A DNA stretch of 64,000 nucleotides from Pyrus communis (taxonomy: Eukaryota; Streptophyta; Magnoliopsida; Rosales; Rosaceae): contig NC_084815.1 of NCBI RefSeq assembly GCF_963583255.1, positions 7,053,724-7,117,723 on the forward strand, read 5' to 3'. Position numbers and translations under genes: made by a program. Below the pieces are notes generated by a model. The model was not told the DNA's origin. It did no database searches and saw only the letters and a program-made list of their open reading frames with translations. Below are positions 45,970 to 57,284 of this stretch, piece by piece (the first letter of the stretch is position 1; every line of letters begins with the position of its first letter).

Positions 45970-47929
45970 TGATGTGATAAATAATAGCACTCAAATTAAA
46001 CCCTCTTATTGACAATTGTAGTAAAGATATAAGTAGGGATCGTTCTACGTCGGGGATTAGGAGGGATTGCTAATCTAATAAAAACTAACTCAAGAATACA
46101 AAGCTAGGCTTAAAAACACTTAAATAAACTCAAAGACTCTTAACTAAACTTATATGACTCAAAACAAACTCAAAAGACTCAAAACAACACAAAACAATCA
46201 ACTAGACTCTAGGACTCAATTCGAACGAAGATAGAATTGGTTTTGACTCAAAACACTTAAAAACACAAATTGGACAGATTCTAGCTATTTAGACACAACA
46301 AAGTAAAGGGGATTGGGTTTTTGGACGAATTTAAAGTAAAACAAGTAACTTAAAGACTTAAACAAAGTTTGGATGAATTTGGGGAAAAACTATGGATGAT
46401 TAGCTAGCTAGAGGATTCTCTTCCACACATGATATATTTGAACACAAATTGATTTCCAATTGCTTTCTCAATAAACCATGAACCTCAACACCCCAGATTA
46501 ACCGTGACATCACTAATTAACCCTCAGATTTTCCTTTAGTTATTAGATTGGATGACATCATTCGACAACCCAAAGCATTCTTCAAAAGTTCCTTACATGA
46601 CATCATAATAGAGATACAATCAAAGATCATTACGTTCTATGAAAATCATAAGCATTGACAAAGCATTCGTAACTATGACATCATGATACTCATGCCAGGA
46701 ATTTAACTTAACATGATTGTGATAAACAACCTTTACTACTTGTGAATATAAGTTTGTAACGATTATGTGAAACTCCCTTATATTCTAGCATCAAATTCAA
46801 ACATGCAAACTAAGTAAGCCTCCTTAATCAAAATACAAGAATAAGTTCTCAATCAAACGGTTAAGTAAATTGCATACACAATTTATGAAATCACAACTAG
46901 AATTAATCAATTCATATCACAAATATAATCATGGTTTCAAAGCCTCCCCTAGCTAAAACGGGTTTAGCCTCTCATGTTCACAGCAAAACAAGGAAAACTT
47001 CAATTAAACATTGAAAACAAAAGATAGATTACACCTAAAAACGTTCCAACAATCCAACTTGAATGCAAAAACGTCCAAGGCTTCTTCTCCTCTCCTTCTT
47101 CTTGCTATGATGCGGCACAAAGGTTTTAGGATGTGAAAGGGTGGTTTGTAAGGTATTAGGGTCAAGGATAGATGTATGGTAAGAAGTATGATGAAAGAAA
47201 GAGTGCGGAGTGGTGTATGGATGGTGATGAAGGCTGCAGATTGATGTCTAGAAGGGTGAATGATGGCTGGTTGTGTATATGAGTGAATAGAATTGTATAT
47301 GGGTGCGGCAAATGGTTATATAATTGAGGGAAAGGATCTCAGCTTTTATTAAATGGTTTAGGAAAGAATTAGACCCCAAATCCACAAGGAAAAGGAGAAT
47401 TAAAGTCAGAATAAAAGGGGAAAAGGGAATGTGTTTTGCGGCAGCATCCAAAGGAAAGGAAAAGGGAACTTCCTTGCACGGCAAGGAAAGGGAAAGGGTA
47501 AGGTGAGTGCAGCAAGGGCTAGAATGGTGCAAGGAAGGTTTAGTTTGTGTCCTAGAATGCATAAGAGACCTTCAATGTTGCTAGAACTTAGGGACATTTA
47601 GGATTAGGAAAGGTCAAACCAAAATAGGAAACTTTGGCTTAACTTTCCTACTTTAAGTAGGAAACCTTCTTTGATTAGGAATCCTTCTTTCATTAGGAAT
47701 CCTAACATCTTTAAGTCTTCAATTTCGTCCATTCCTTTTGCTCCAAGTTTATGCTATCCATTCCAAGCCCAATTTTGCTCCAAAAGGCTCTAAAATGCAC
47801 CTTCTTGCTACTTTAGCCATATGGACCTACAAACACACGAAAATAGCTCAAAATACTAAAATAACTATGAACTAGCAACATAAATGTAAGAAAACAAGCT
47901 AACTAAGTCACCTAAATATGCTCATATCA
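45970..47929. mobile_element. Solo-LTR-like insertion, 1,960 bp
   Basis: TGATGTGATAAATAATAGCA to CTCATATCA, with the perfect 5-bp target duplication CTAGT (45,965-45,969 and 47,930-47,934). TG...CA ends plus a 5-bp duplication indicate an LTR element. With no internal coding region it is best read as a solo LTR or a non-autonomous derivative. It shares structure with 42,576-44,073, but this copy is longer and better preserved at its ends. Confidence 0.75.
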
Positions 47930-47944
47930 CTAGTTAATAATGTG

Positions 47945-48780
47945 TTAACACATGGTCCTTTTAGACCCATTAAAATAATGTATATCTGTTTAGACCTTAT
48001 GGGCCTTGAATGACCCCACAAAGTGATAAAAGATCAAGATATTAAGTCACAAGACAGCCCAAGGGATTCGATAAATAAAGCACTACTTCAATGACAAAAA
48101 GTTGACCGTCATCAACAACCAATCAAATCCCTGGATTGTCTACCGACAAAAAGGAACAAGCATTAGACTTAAAGTACTTTTTCAATTAAGAAGCAAGTTA
48201 ACAAACCTGACAACTTTCAAGTACAAAGCTCCAAGGACAGATCTATTTAAACGGCAACTCTAAGCCATGCGTTGGCCAGCAACATAAAAGAAACTCTATG
48301 CAAGAACATGAATGTTGTTAGACTCAATGCTCGACTAAAAGTATTTTCCAACCACCCTAGCACGAATGCTACGCTCGTCAGTTGTCGGCCTGGGAAATCA
48401 AGCAAATTGCCTTGCGCATATGTCACTTCTTTTCCACGTGTTGATCAGACAATAAAGAAGTAGCCTACAGACCAAGTCTTGGTACACCCAATTTACTAGT
48501 GGACGGTGAGAGACTTAAAAACTCAAGACTTTTAGGGCTCACTAAAAGCCTATATAAAGGATGCGAGCATTCTTTATAAACAGTCGAATCCACGAGAATA
48601 GAGTTAAATTACTTTGTACTGAGAGTTATTGTAATTCACATCAAATATATATTTGATTACTCCAATGGACATAGCTCATTCTTACAGGTGAACCACTTAA
48701 ACCTTGTTTTAAGCATTAACAAATACTTATTTCACATTTGATTGTCGCGTAACTATAATGTGTCATTTTGTTCCTAGTTA
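47945..48780 (+). repeat. Possible LTR remnant of another retrotransposon
   Basis: Begins near TGTTAACACATGGTCC. It contains CCTATATAAAGGATGCGAGC (TATA-like) and, downstream, TACAGGTGAACCACTTAAACC, a pattern typical of the R/U5 part of gypsy-type LTRs. No partner LTR, clear end or target duplication is visible. Confidence 0.4.
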
Positions 48781-50058
48781 ACAAATTGTCAACTATATAT
48801 ATTTTCAATTAAGGAGGTATCATTTTCTTAATGGTCATTAATTTCTTTATTGACTTTTTATAAACATTTTAATCATTAATTTTGCATTCAATTTTCATCA
48901 ACAATTTAATCAAGTTGTATGCTAATTATTACGAAAAATACTCATGCAAAAATTTATGAGGAAAACCAAACAATCTATGTAATATCAAAGTTCTTCTTCT
49001 GCTAAAAAAATATCAAAGTGCTTCCATACAATGCAAAAATACTTAGTTAGTTGTCTGCCAAACAACAAACTACTTTCTTGTGAAAGTGCTACTGAAAAGT
49101 GCAACGAACAAAAAGTGCTAGTCAAGAAAAGAGTTTTATAGAATAGCACTTCCAATATGTAAAGAATCTGCAATGTGTTTAGTTGATTAAAACCATACAT
49201 GTGTTATGTATTAAAGAATATCTCTATGAAAAATCTGTCAAATAAAATAATAATTTAAACAACCACAATTGTTATAAAGTAAATAGAAAAAAAAAATACT
49301 AGTGTTGTGTCAAAAAAAATCTTAGGTTCTAATTTTGGGAGTTCACAACTAACTTTTTCTCAGACTCCCTTAACGTGAATATATTGTTGAAATAAATAAT
49401 TTTACATATCAAATGAACGGATGTATCACTAAACCAAATCATAGAACAAGAATAAGAAGGTAAAAGAGCATAATTGGTAGATAACTAGCATTTCCGACCA
49501 TAACTACTAAAAATACATAAACTCTTTTCCCACCCACCATTATTTCCGAAGTAAACCTTACATATTTCTTTTTTCAAATTTTCCTTGCCTTGAAAAATTA
49601 TTATAATTAAAAAGAAAGGCATCAATACCTAAGAACTCCAAATATCACCACCAGCACAACCGCCTCTCCAAAATATTTCAGAACTATAACTACCCCGACA
49701 CTCCCAAATCCTTAGCCAAGGCACCACCACACCCCAACACCCTACGCCCCTCCTCGTGTGAAGCTTGATCACATCTTCCTCAACGTTCACTTTATTGTGA
49801 GTCTCGAGGCTTTGCTTCAAGGAAAGCTTGTGGACGTGGGGTTTATGATATTTATTTCCTTTTTCTTATTTATGATATTTTTAGGTTTTTTGTCAAGATA
49901 TCCAATAATTATGTGACAAAACATGATTGGTTGGTCTTTAAGTTTTTAAGGTCATTTTATATTAGGATAAATTTGTCAATAAAATTATCATTTCAAAGTG
50001 GGTGGGGAAATAAGACATTGGGATGGGATTAATAGCACTCATACTAAAATTCAAATGA
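48781..50058. other. A/T-rich intergenic stretch
   Basis: No gene, RNA or structured repeat recognised. Confidence 0.4.
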
Positions 50059-50070
50059 CATTTTTCTTTA

Positions 50071-50511
50071 GAGATATTTGTCAGCTTACCCCCTGCACTT
50101 ATATAGAGTTGTCAATTTTCCTTTGAACTCCTCTAAACTTTTATAATTAGCTAATTTCCCTCATGAAATTTGGCTTTAGTCAATTACCCCATAAAATCTT
50201 ATAAATAGCCAATTTCTCCTGGCATTAGGTTTTAAATTTTTCATCCAATTTTCATCCGTCCAATTTTCCATTCGTTTTGTCCACATAGCTGTTATGAGTT
50301 GTTTGCGTGATCAAAATTGATGAAATTTTTTGAAATTTATCGTCAGTTAGAAAATTGGTTATTTATAAAAATTCATGGGGTAATCGGTTAAAATTAAAAT
50401 TCAAGAGAGAAATTGACTAATTATAAAAATTAAGTGAGTAATGGATTAAAATTAAAATTCAATAAGTAAATTGACAACTCTGTACAAATTGAGCAGACAA
50501 ATCGATGTATG
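50071..50511. mobile_element. Foldback/MULE-like element with long inverted arms
   Basis: Imperfect inverted arms of roughly 190 bp: left GTTGTCAATTTTCC..TTTTATAATTAGCTAATTT..CAATTACCCCAT.AAAT, right GGGTAATCGG..AAATTGACTAATTATAAAA..AAATTGACAAC. Each arm also repeats the same theme internally. Perfect 12-bp direct repeats CATTTTTCTTTA flank the element (50,059-50,070 and 50,512-50,523). The long inverted arms and long duplication point to a Mutator-like or foldback element. No transposase. Confidence 0.65.
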
Positions 50512-50742
50512 CATTTTTCTTTACTAAGGGAAGGATTTATCCCTTCCATTTAAGAAAAAAATAAAAATAAAAATCTGAACATAATATTCGTAACGGAAGA
50601 AGAGAGAAGAATCCAAAAAAGCTGGTAACGTGTTTGAGTATCGAAAACCAGGACGTACGCGTGGGGTTTCGAAACCCTCTTCGACCGCCACCGAGTCACC
50701 GAACCTCTTTTCCTTTCGTCATCTAAAGGGAAAACTCCCACC

Positions 50743-50750
50743 CTATATAA
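50743..50750 (+). promoter_or_regulatory. TATA box of the W/G-rich protein gene
   Basis: CTATATAAAC, about 415 bp upstream of the ATG at 51,164. Leader extent is inferred. Confidence 0.45.
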
Positions 50751-51163
50751 ACATCCAATTTCGTAATTTCATACAAAACCGAGGGCCGCAGAATATCAAA
50801 AACACCAAATCACAAAAACCAGGGTCTTTTTTTAGAAAACTAAAAGCGTCGAAACGACACTTCTTAAACCTCCGGAGTTTCTTTCTTTTGGTAATTGGCA
50901 AATAACTAAATATATATATACACACACACAGATATATTGTATGGGTGTTTATATATATATGTACCCTTTTTCTTGATTGTTCTGCTTATCATCGGATCTG
51001 CCTGGCCAAAAATTCACAGACCTCCATATCGAAAAGCCTCAGAATTTGTAATTTTTGCTTCGTTTTATCATTTTTTTTAATTGTTTTGTTTTTCTGATTG
51101 GACTCACAGAATCTGTGGTGGTATTCATTTCTGGGATTCTTGGGTTGCTGTGGTTTTTGAGTA

Positions 51164-53957
51164 ATGAGTTGGAGAAGGAAACAAGGTGACACTCATCCTC
51201 CACACAATCCATGGACTAAACCGCAGAACAGAAGGCCACAGCACCACCAAGGCATGTTTTCTAATTTCTATTTTTTTTTTTAAATTTTCTTGGAATTTTG
51301 AGCTGTTGCATGAGCTGTAGGCTGTAATTCTTGTGAAAGATTGTATCTTTGAGGTGGGTTTTTGGTTTAGGAAATTGGGTTCTCTTTTGATTTCCATATC
51401 ATTGGCTCTGTCTGTTATTTATAATATTTGTGCTTTTTTGTTGAGCCATTGATGAATGAGGTAATGATTTGCTGGTTTTGATGGGGGAAATCTTAATTGA
51501 GTAGGAAAGTAATTGAGATATAATCTGTAAGTGAGGTTTGTAACCAAGTTTGGGTTTAAAAAATGAGGTTTTAAATATTAAACAACAAGGAAAGCTAATG
51601 TTTCTCTGTAAATTGAAAATAAAGTGTGACCAAAGAGAAACTAATGTCTTTCCTCTGTTTCTCCCCAGATTTATACTATCCAAACCAGTGTCCATATGTT
51701 TTCTCCTTAAATTACTCACAAGTCTTAATCAAATCATAATCAGGATGTCTTCTAAAATCTACGGAACGGAGAAAAGTTTACCAAAGAAAAATTTCTGCTG
51801 GATTACTTGTACTGTGAAAATTTTATTTTCCAATCTAAACATGAGGAGCAATTGTGATTTAGGTAATCCCCCTTCTCAAACGTTAGGCTAACCTTTTTTC
51901 ACTCAGTTAAAGCATGTGTAAGTTTGTTAACAGTTTCAGAACAAAGACACTTCCTGCTGAGGCTCTTAACGTTTTTTTGTACTGCGTGTTTTTGTTATGA
52001 GGTTAGTATTGTTTAGAGTAAGATGTTGTTCTGACAATGATGCAAGCTGTGGCTTTTTATGGCAGAAGTTTTATGCTGAAAATGTAGAGGTGTTCGAGTC
52101 ATGGTTTAGTTGTTAATTTTCTAAGTAGATTTTATTCCAAGGGCTAGGGTTTTTGGTGAGGTTTGTGTTTTGTTACTGGTTTTAGTTAGCATGTGTGCAT
52201 GGGATAGTGCAGCCTCTATATTTGAATTGCAAAAGTTTTAAATTGGAGGTACTCCCGGCCTTAATGAGAGTAACGACACTAGGGTTTGGGAAGTGGTTTG
52301 TGCTGATGCGGTTAGCTTAGCCGTTAAGGTTAGCATGAAAGTTTTAAATTGGAGGTATTCCTGGCTTTAACGAGAATAATGACACTAGGGTTTGGAAAGT
52401 GGTTCTTGCTGATTCAGTCAAGGGTAATGTGAGCATGAAAGGTTTAAATTGGAGGGTATTCGCGGTTTTAATGAGAATAATGACACTAGGGTGTGGAAGG
52501 CGGTTCTCGCTGACTTGGTTAGTGTAGCCGTTAAGGTCAACTTGAGAGTAAAAGTTTTAAATTGGAGGTATTCCCGGCTTTAATGAGAATAACGACACTA
52601 GGGTGTGGCATGTGGTTCTCACTAATTTGGTTAGTGTAGCCGTTAACACCTGAGAGTAAAGTTTTAAATTTGAGGTATTCCCGGCTTTAATGAGAATAAC
52701 GACACTAGGGTTTGGGAATTGGTTCTGCTGATTCGGTTAGTTTAGCTGTTAAAGTTAACGTGAGATGGATATATTGTAAATTGAAAAACGACAAATTGTG
52801 AAACTGCTATCAAAATCGGGAACAACCAGAAACCTGTCATTATTGGTGTTGGGTTTTTTTTTTCTTTCTAAATCTACTTGTAGCACCACTTTTCAAGGTT
52901 GTATCATATTTCCATCTCGGTGATCCAGCATTGTGTCTTTTTCTAAGTTGCATCATTGTTCCATCTGTGATGATTTATTGCATCTTTTTCCCCTTTCAGG
53001 AAGTTCTTGTTTGTCTAGATTTTTTAACTGTTATCCAAATGTAGTATATTTGTATGTTCATGATGATTGAATTGACAGTTCTCTTCTGTTTGCTTCGCAG
53101 ATAGTTGGCAATTAGGTGTGCCTTACTGGGAAAAGCAATTCTGTTTGATTGTTGGCTCAGTTCCATGGCGGAAGGTCGTAGAAACAAACAAGTATATGTA
53201 TCTCTATGAAAGCATCATTCAATGGAATGATTCTGCTAATTTGGAGACATTCAACAATGAGAAATACCGCTTTTGGGCAGCAATTAACGGCGTGCCTTGT
53301 AACATATCATTGCCAGATCCTGACATTTATATTGATGACATAGATTGGAATTCAAGCATTGATCCTGAACTGATTTTGGACTTGGAAAGGGAACCTGAAC
53401 CCAACGATGATGAGAACCAAGATAAGGGTGTCACTCTTGTTAATCCTCTCCTTTTAGATCAGTCATTTGCGTGCACCGGATGGGGCGATGCTGAAGAGGA
53501 CTTCAAAACTAAAGAGAATCTTGCAAACTGGGGCTGTGGATGGGACAATGCTGAGGAGGACTTCAAAAATAAAGAAAATCCTGCAAACTGGGATTGTGGA
53601 TGGGGTGATGCCGAGGAAGACTTAAAAAAGAAAGAAAATCCTGCAAACTGGGATTGTGGATGGAATGCGGATAATAAAGAAAATCCGTGGGGACCTGATT
53701 CTGCCCAGACTCAGAGCAAAGCAGCTGGAGGAGGATGGGACGACAGTTGGAACGGAAGAGCTGGTGGAGCTTCATGGGGAAATTCAGATGGAAATGACAG
53801 GAAGAAAGATGGTGGTAGTTGGTACAACTCAAAGCATAAGACCTCTGGATATCAAGGTGACTACCACCATAAACGCGGAGGGTGGAGGAACAAAGGGTGG
53901 GGCAACGGTGGGAGAAGGAACACCAGAGTTCATGTTGGTTACGAGAACCTGGCGTGA
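51164..53957 (+). CDS. Conserved plant protein with Trp/Gly-rich C-terminus, function unknown
   Basis: Two exons, 51,164-51,251 and 53,101-53,957, giving 314 aa. The N-terminus is basic (MSWRRKQGDTHPPHNPWTK). A conserved-looking core follows (VPYWEKQFCLIVGSVPWRKV, NEKYRFWAAINGVPCNISLP, DPDIYIDDIDWNSSIDPELI). Then come four ~20-residue acidic repeats (GWGDAEEDFKTKENLANWGC type, 53,477-53,690) and a G/W/R/K-rich tail (GGGWDDSW, RGGWRNKGWGNGGRR) that looks disordered and RNA-binding-like. I recognise it as a plant-conserved unnamed family but cannot give a function. The splice donor is either GC (AAG|GCATGT at 51,252) or GT at 51,256 with a shifted acceptor at 53,105. The first joins HHQ-DSWQ, the second HHQGI-WQ. 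Intron 1 holds five ~107-bp tandem repeats. Confidence 0.8.
52231..52765 (+). repeat. Five ~107-bp tandem repeats in intron
   Basis: GTTTTAAATTGGAGG-like starts at 52,235, 52,341, 52,441, 52,554 and 52,661. Each unit continues with TTAATGAGAATAACGACACT, AGGGTTTGG and GCTGATTCGGTTAGTGTAGC. Spacing varies from 100 to 113 bp. Confidence 0.85.
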
Positions 53958-54084
53958 GGCGGTAAAACTCAGAAGTGTAAACCAAATCTCGAGACTCGAA
54001 TGGGTGGGGAAACCAGTTTTGCGTGTGTCTCGGGTAAGTGATGTGTATCGTAGTTTATGTTTTTCGTCGTCTTTGGCTGTTTAG

Positions 54085-54660
54085 GGCAGAGTATATAACA
54101 GTGGGGTAGTATAAATGTGAAGTGAAATCGGTGAGGTCGTACCAATTTTATTAATTCAGTTTGTATGTGTAGCATTTGTGCAATGTATACATGGAATAAA
54201 AAGGTCGCCTGAGATATTGTGGCAGGCCAGCCCAGCCCCTGAAAACTGGTTGGGAGAGTGCCTGTATATCTAAGGCGATATATGTTTGTTGATTGTCACT
54301 GCAAGTGTAAAATGAAATCAGAATATCAAAGTGCAGAGGCAATCTGTTTTTGGCTTATATTTTCTTGATTTCTTTTGTTGGTTAGTGTTCACTGTTCAGA
54401 GAGCGGAATAATGACTTATGTGGATCGGGTTCACTATCCTCGTGAGACCAATATTGTCATGCCGTGTGGTCCACTATGGATTTCCAATCTAATAATATCA
54501 TGCTACGTGTGTTTATATATGTCATAATATTGTTGGACGAGGGTAGCACATGCTGGGAAAATAAAGTTGGTACGGTCAAAATTGTTTGGTTGATTGATGT
54601 AGGCGGATGAGCCCCTTTGGTGGTGTCTGCGCCCTTGATCATCTCAAGATTCTGCAGAGG

Positions 54661-54709
<49 letters not shown>

Positions 54710-55299
54710 GGAAAATTAACACATGCACAAAAACAAAGGGAGACTTTTGTTTGGGAAAATTGACTGATGGAGACAGAGAAGGCTTTTTCTTTCCCCTAGC
54801 TTCTTTTCCGTATTCGTTTTACTATTTTGCCCTCAGTTCGTGCTGCTGTTGCAAAATGCCAAAGTAGGAATAACACTCGATATTATCAAAACTCCCTAGC
54901 CAAAATTATATTAGTAAAGCAGATATAATCAAGAATAATTTTTTCTAACAGACGATATTATCTACTTTAAAAAGAGATAAGGAAATAAATGAGATTAACA
55001 ATAATATGCTTCAAATTTACTTTTGATGAGAATCGAAGATCTTTCACGTACTACGAGTGAATATAGGAGTATTAAGTGTCAAATGACTAAATTAATGTAG
55101 ACCATGGCTTTATATACAGAGAAGAGATTTTTATTTTTATTTTTATAGAAGAAAAAAGCAGACAATGGGAGTTCTCCTTGTCATATTGCACACCAAATGT
55201 TCGTTTATACGTCTCACTGAGAAAAAACGAGAAAGAGAAAGTAATTCCTTGTGATGTATTCAGATTACTACGGAGGAGGAGAAATCTCTATCAACTGTC
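54085..55299. other. Region between W/G-rich gene and PRP4 pseudogene
   Basis: 3' flank of the upstream gene (AATAAA near 54,195), an A-tract of about 38 bases from 54,661, the SINE at 54,935-55,085, and the leader of the PRP4 pseudogene. Confidence 0.45.
54935..55085 (-). mobile_element. tRNA-derived SINE, diverged copy
   Basis: Minus-strand TCGATTCTCATCAAAAGTAAA, then GAAGCATATTATTGTTAATC and GATAATATCGTCTG. Same body and 3' end as the 21,026 copy. The head is degraded. Confidence 0.5.
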
Positions 55300-57284
55300 A
55301 TGGACGCATCTGTTGCAGCACCCCCACTTGCTCCACTCCGCGCTCCTGTACTCAGACCGCCACCACAAAATGGGGAAGCGAGGACGAGCACAAGCTACTC
55401 GGATGATTCCGACTCGGAGCAGCCTCCACGACCCACCGGCGTCGTCTCGGGTGGGGAGTACGACACATCGGTAGAGAGCAGGGTGGTGAGAGAGCGGCAG
55501 GAGAAAGCATTGCAGGAGCTACTAATGAAGCGCCATGCTTCTGCTCTTGCTGTTCCCACCAACGCATGGCCGTGAGGGCTCGGCTTCGGCGGCTCGGCGA
55601 ACCCATTACTCTCTTTGGGGAGAGAGAGATGGAAAGGCGAGACAGGTTGAGGATGATCATGGCGAGGCTTGATTCCCAAGGGGAGTTGGAGAGGTTGTTG
55701 AAAGTTCATGAGGAGGAGGAGGCTGCGGCTTCTTCTGCTGCATTGGAGGATGGTGATGATCAAATTGTTCAGTACCCTTTTTACACTGAAGGGTCCAAAG
55801 CTTTGTTGAATGCTAGGATTGACATTGCCAAGTACTCCATTAGGAGGGCAGCGTCGCGGCTCGAACGGGCTCGAAGGAAGAAGGATGACCCAGATGAGGA
55901 TATGGATGCAGAGTTGGACTTGGTTTTGGAGCAGGCAAAAAGCTTGGAACTTGATTGCAGTGAGATTGGGGATGATAGGCCACTTTCAGGTTGTTCTTTC
56001 TCACACGATAGCCAACTGCTTGCCACTTGGTGTATGTATCTCCTTGCCTCTCTTTTATGGTGTCTAAATTGCAAATTTAATTGATTGCTAAGTTAAACAG
56101 TTCGTGGTTTATTTCCTGCTATTTGATTTTCGATGACTATAGCCATCTTGGGTTGAGAGATAAACTTGTAAGTACATGTGAAGAAAGTGTCATCCTTTTT
56201 ATATCAAAATGCCAATGCTAACTCGGTTCTCATAGGAGGGTGGCCATGATTTGTTTGTTTTATTAGGGTGATAGATTTTGCGAGACTACTATTGCATGTA
56301 CAAGAGGTTGAATTGATTTTTCTTGTTGTTTTGCTTTTGTCAGTGCTATAAGTGGAGTTGCCAAGTTGTGAAGCATGCCTGATACAAAGAAGGTTGCCAC
56401 TTTAAAGGGACACACGGAGCGACTGATTGATGTTCAGTTTTCTCCTGTCCATAACCTCTTAGCAACTGCCTCTGCTGACCGGACAGCAAGGTTGTGGAAC
56501 ACCGAAGGAACTCAGCTGGTGACATATAAGGGCCATTTGGACCATCTGGCATGAATTGCCTTCCATCCATCAGGAAAGTACTTGGGTACAACTAGCTTTG
56601 ACCAGACATGGAGGTTATGGGATGTAGAAACTGGTGGAGAGTTGCTTCTTCAAGAGGGTCACAGTAGGAGTGTCTATGGGATAGACTTCCATCCTGATGG
56701 ATCATTGGTGGGATCCTCTGGACTGGATGCACTTACTCATGTTTGGGACCTCCGTAATGGTAGAAGTATTCTTGCCTTGGAAGGCCATGTCAAGATAGTG
56801 AGACACTAATTTTTCTCTAGTGTTATCTAAGGGCTATTGGTTATAGTTTTTTATTGTTCATGATTCATTCATGTATTTGGCTATCTTTCAGGTTCTTGCA
56901 CTCAGTTTCTCAGCAAATGGCTATTATTTAGCCACTGGGGGCGAAGACAATACTTGCAGGATACAGGATTTACGAAAAAGAAATCCATATACACCATTCC
57001 AGCACATTCCAATCTCATATCACAGGTCAAGTTTGAGCCTCAAGAGGGATATTTCCTTGTAACTGCTTCATATGATTTGACAGCAAAGGTATACTTCTTT
57101 TGAGAACCTGGATTTCTGAATTGATACGAGTTGTAGTTATTAATTGTTATCACTATTTTGTTGGTTTCATGTCTTGACTATGAAATATTTCATCTTTGCC
57201 AGATATGGTCGGCCCGGGATTTTAAGCCTGTCAAAATGCTCTCTGGACATGAAGAAAAAGTTTGCATCTTTGGATATTTCAGGA

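Noticed and set aside
47248..47597. Overlapping open frames on both strands in the 2-kb LTR-like insertion
   Set aside because: Purine-rich low-complexity tract with no support for coding.
51125..51719. Antisense open frames across exon 1 and intron 1 of the W/G-rich gene
   Set aside because: They cross the splice structure of the sense gene and match nothing recognisable.
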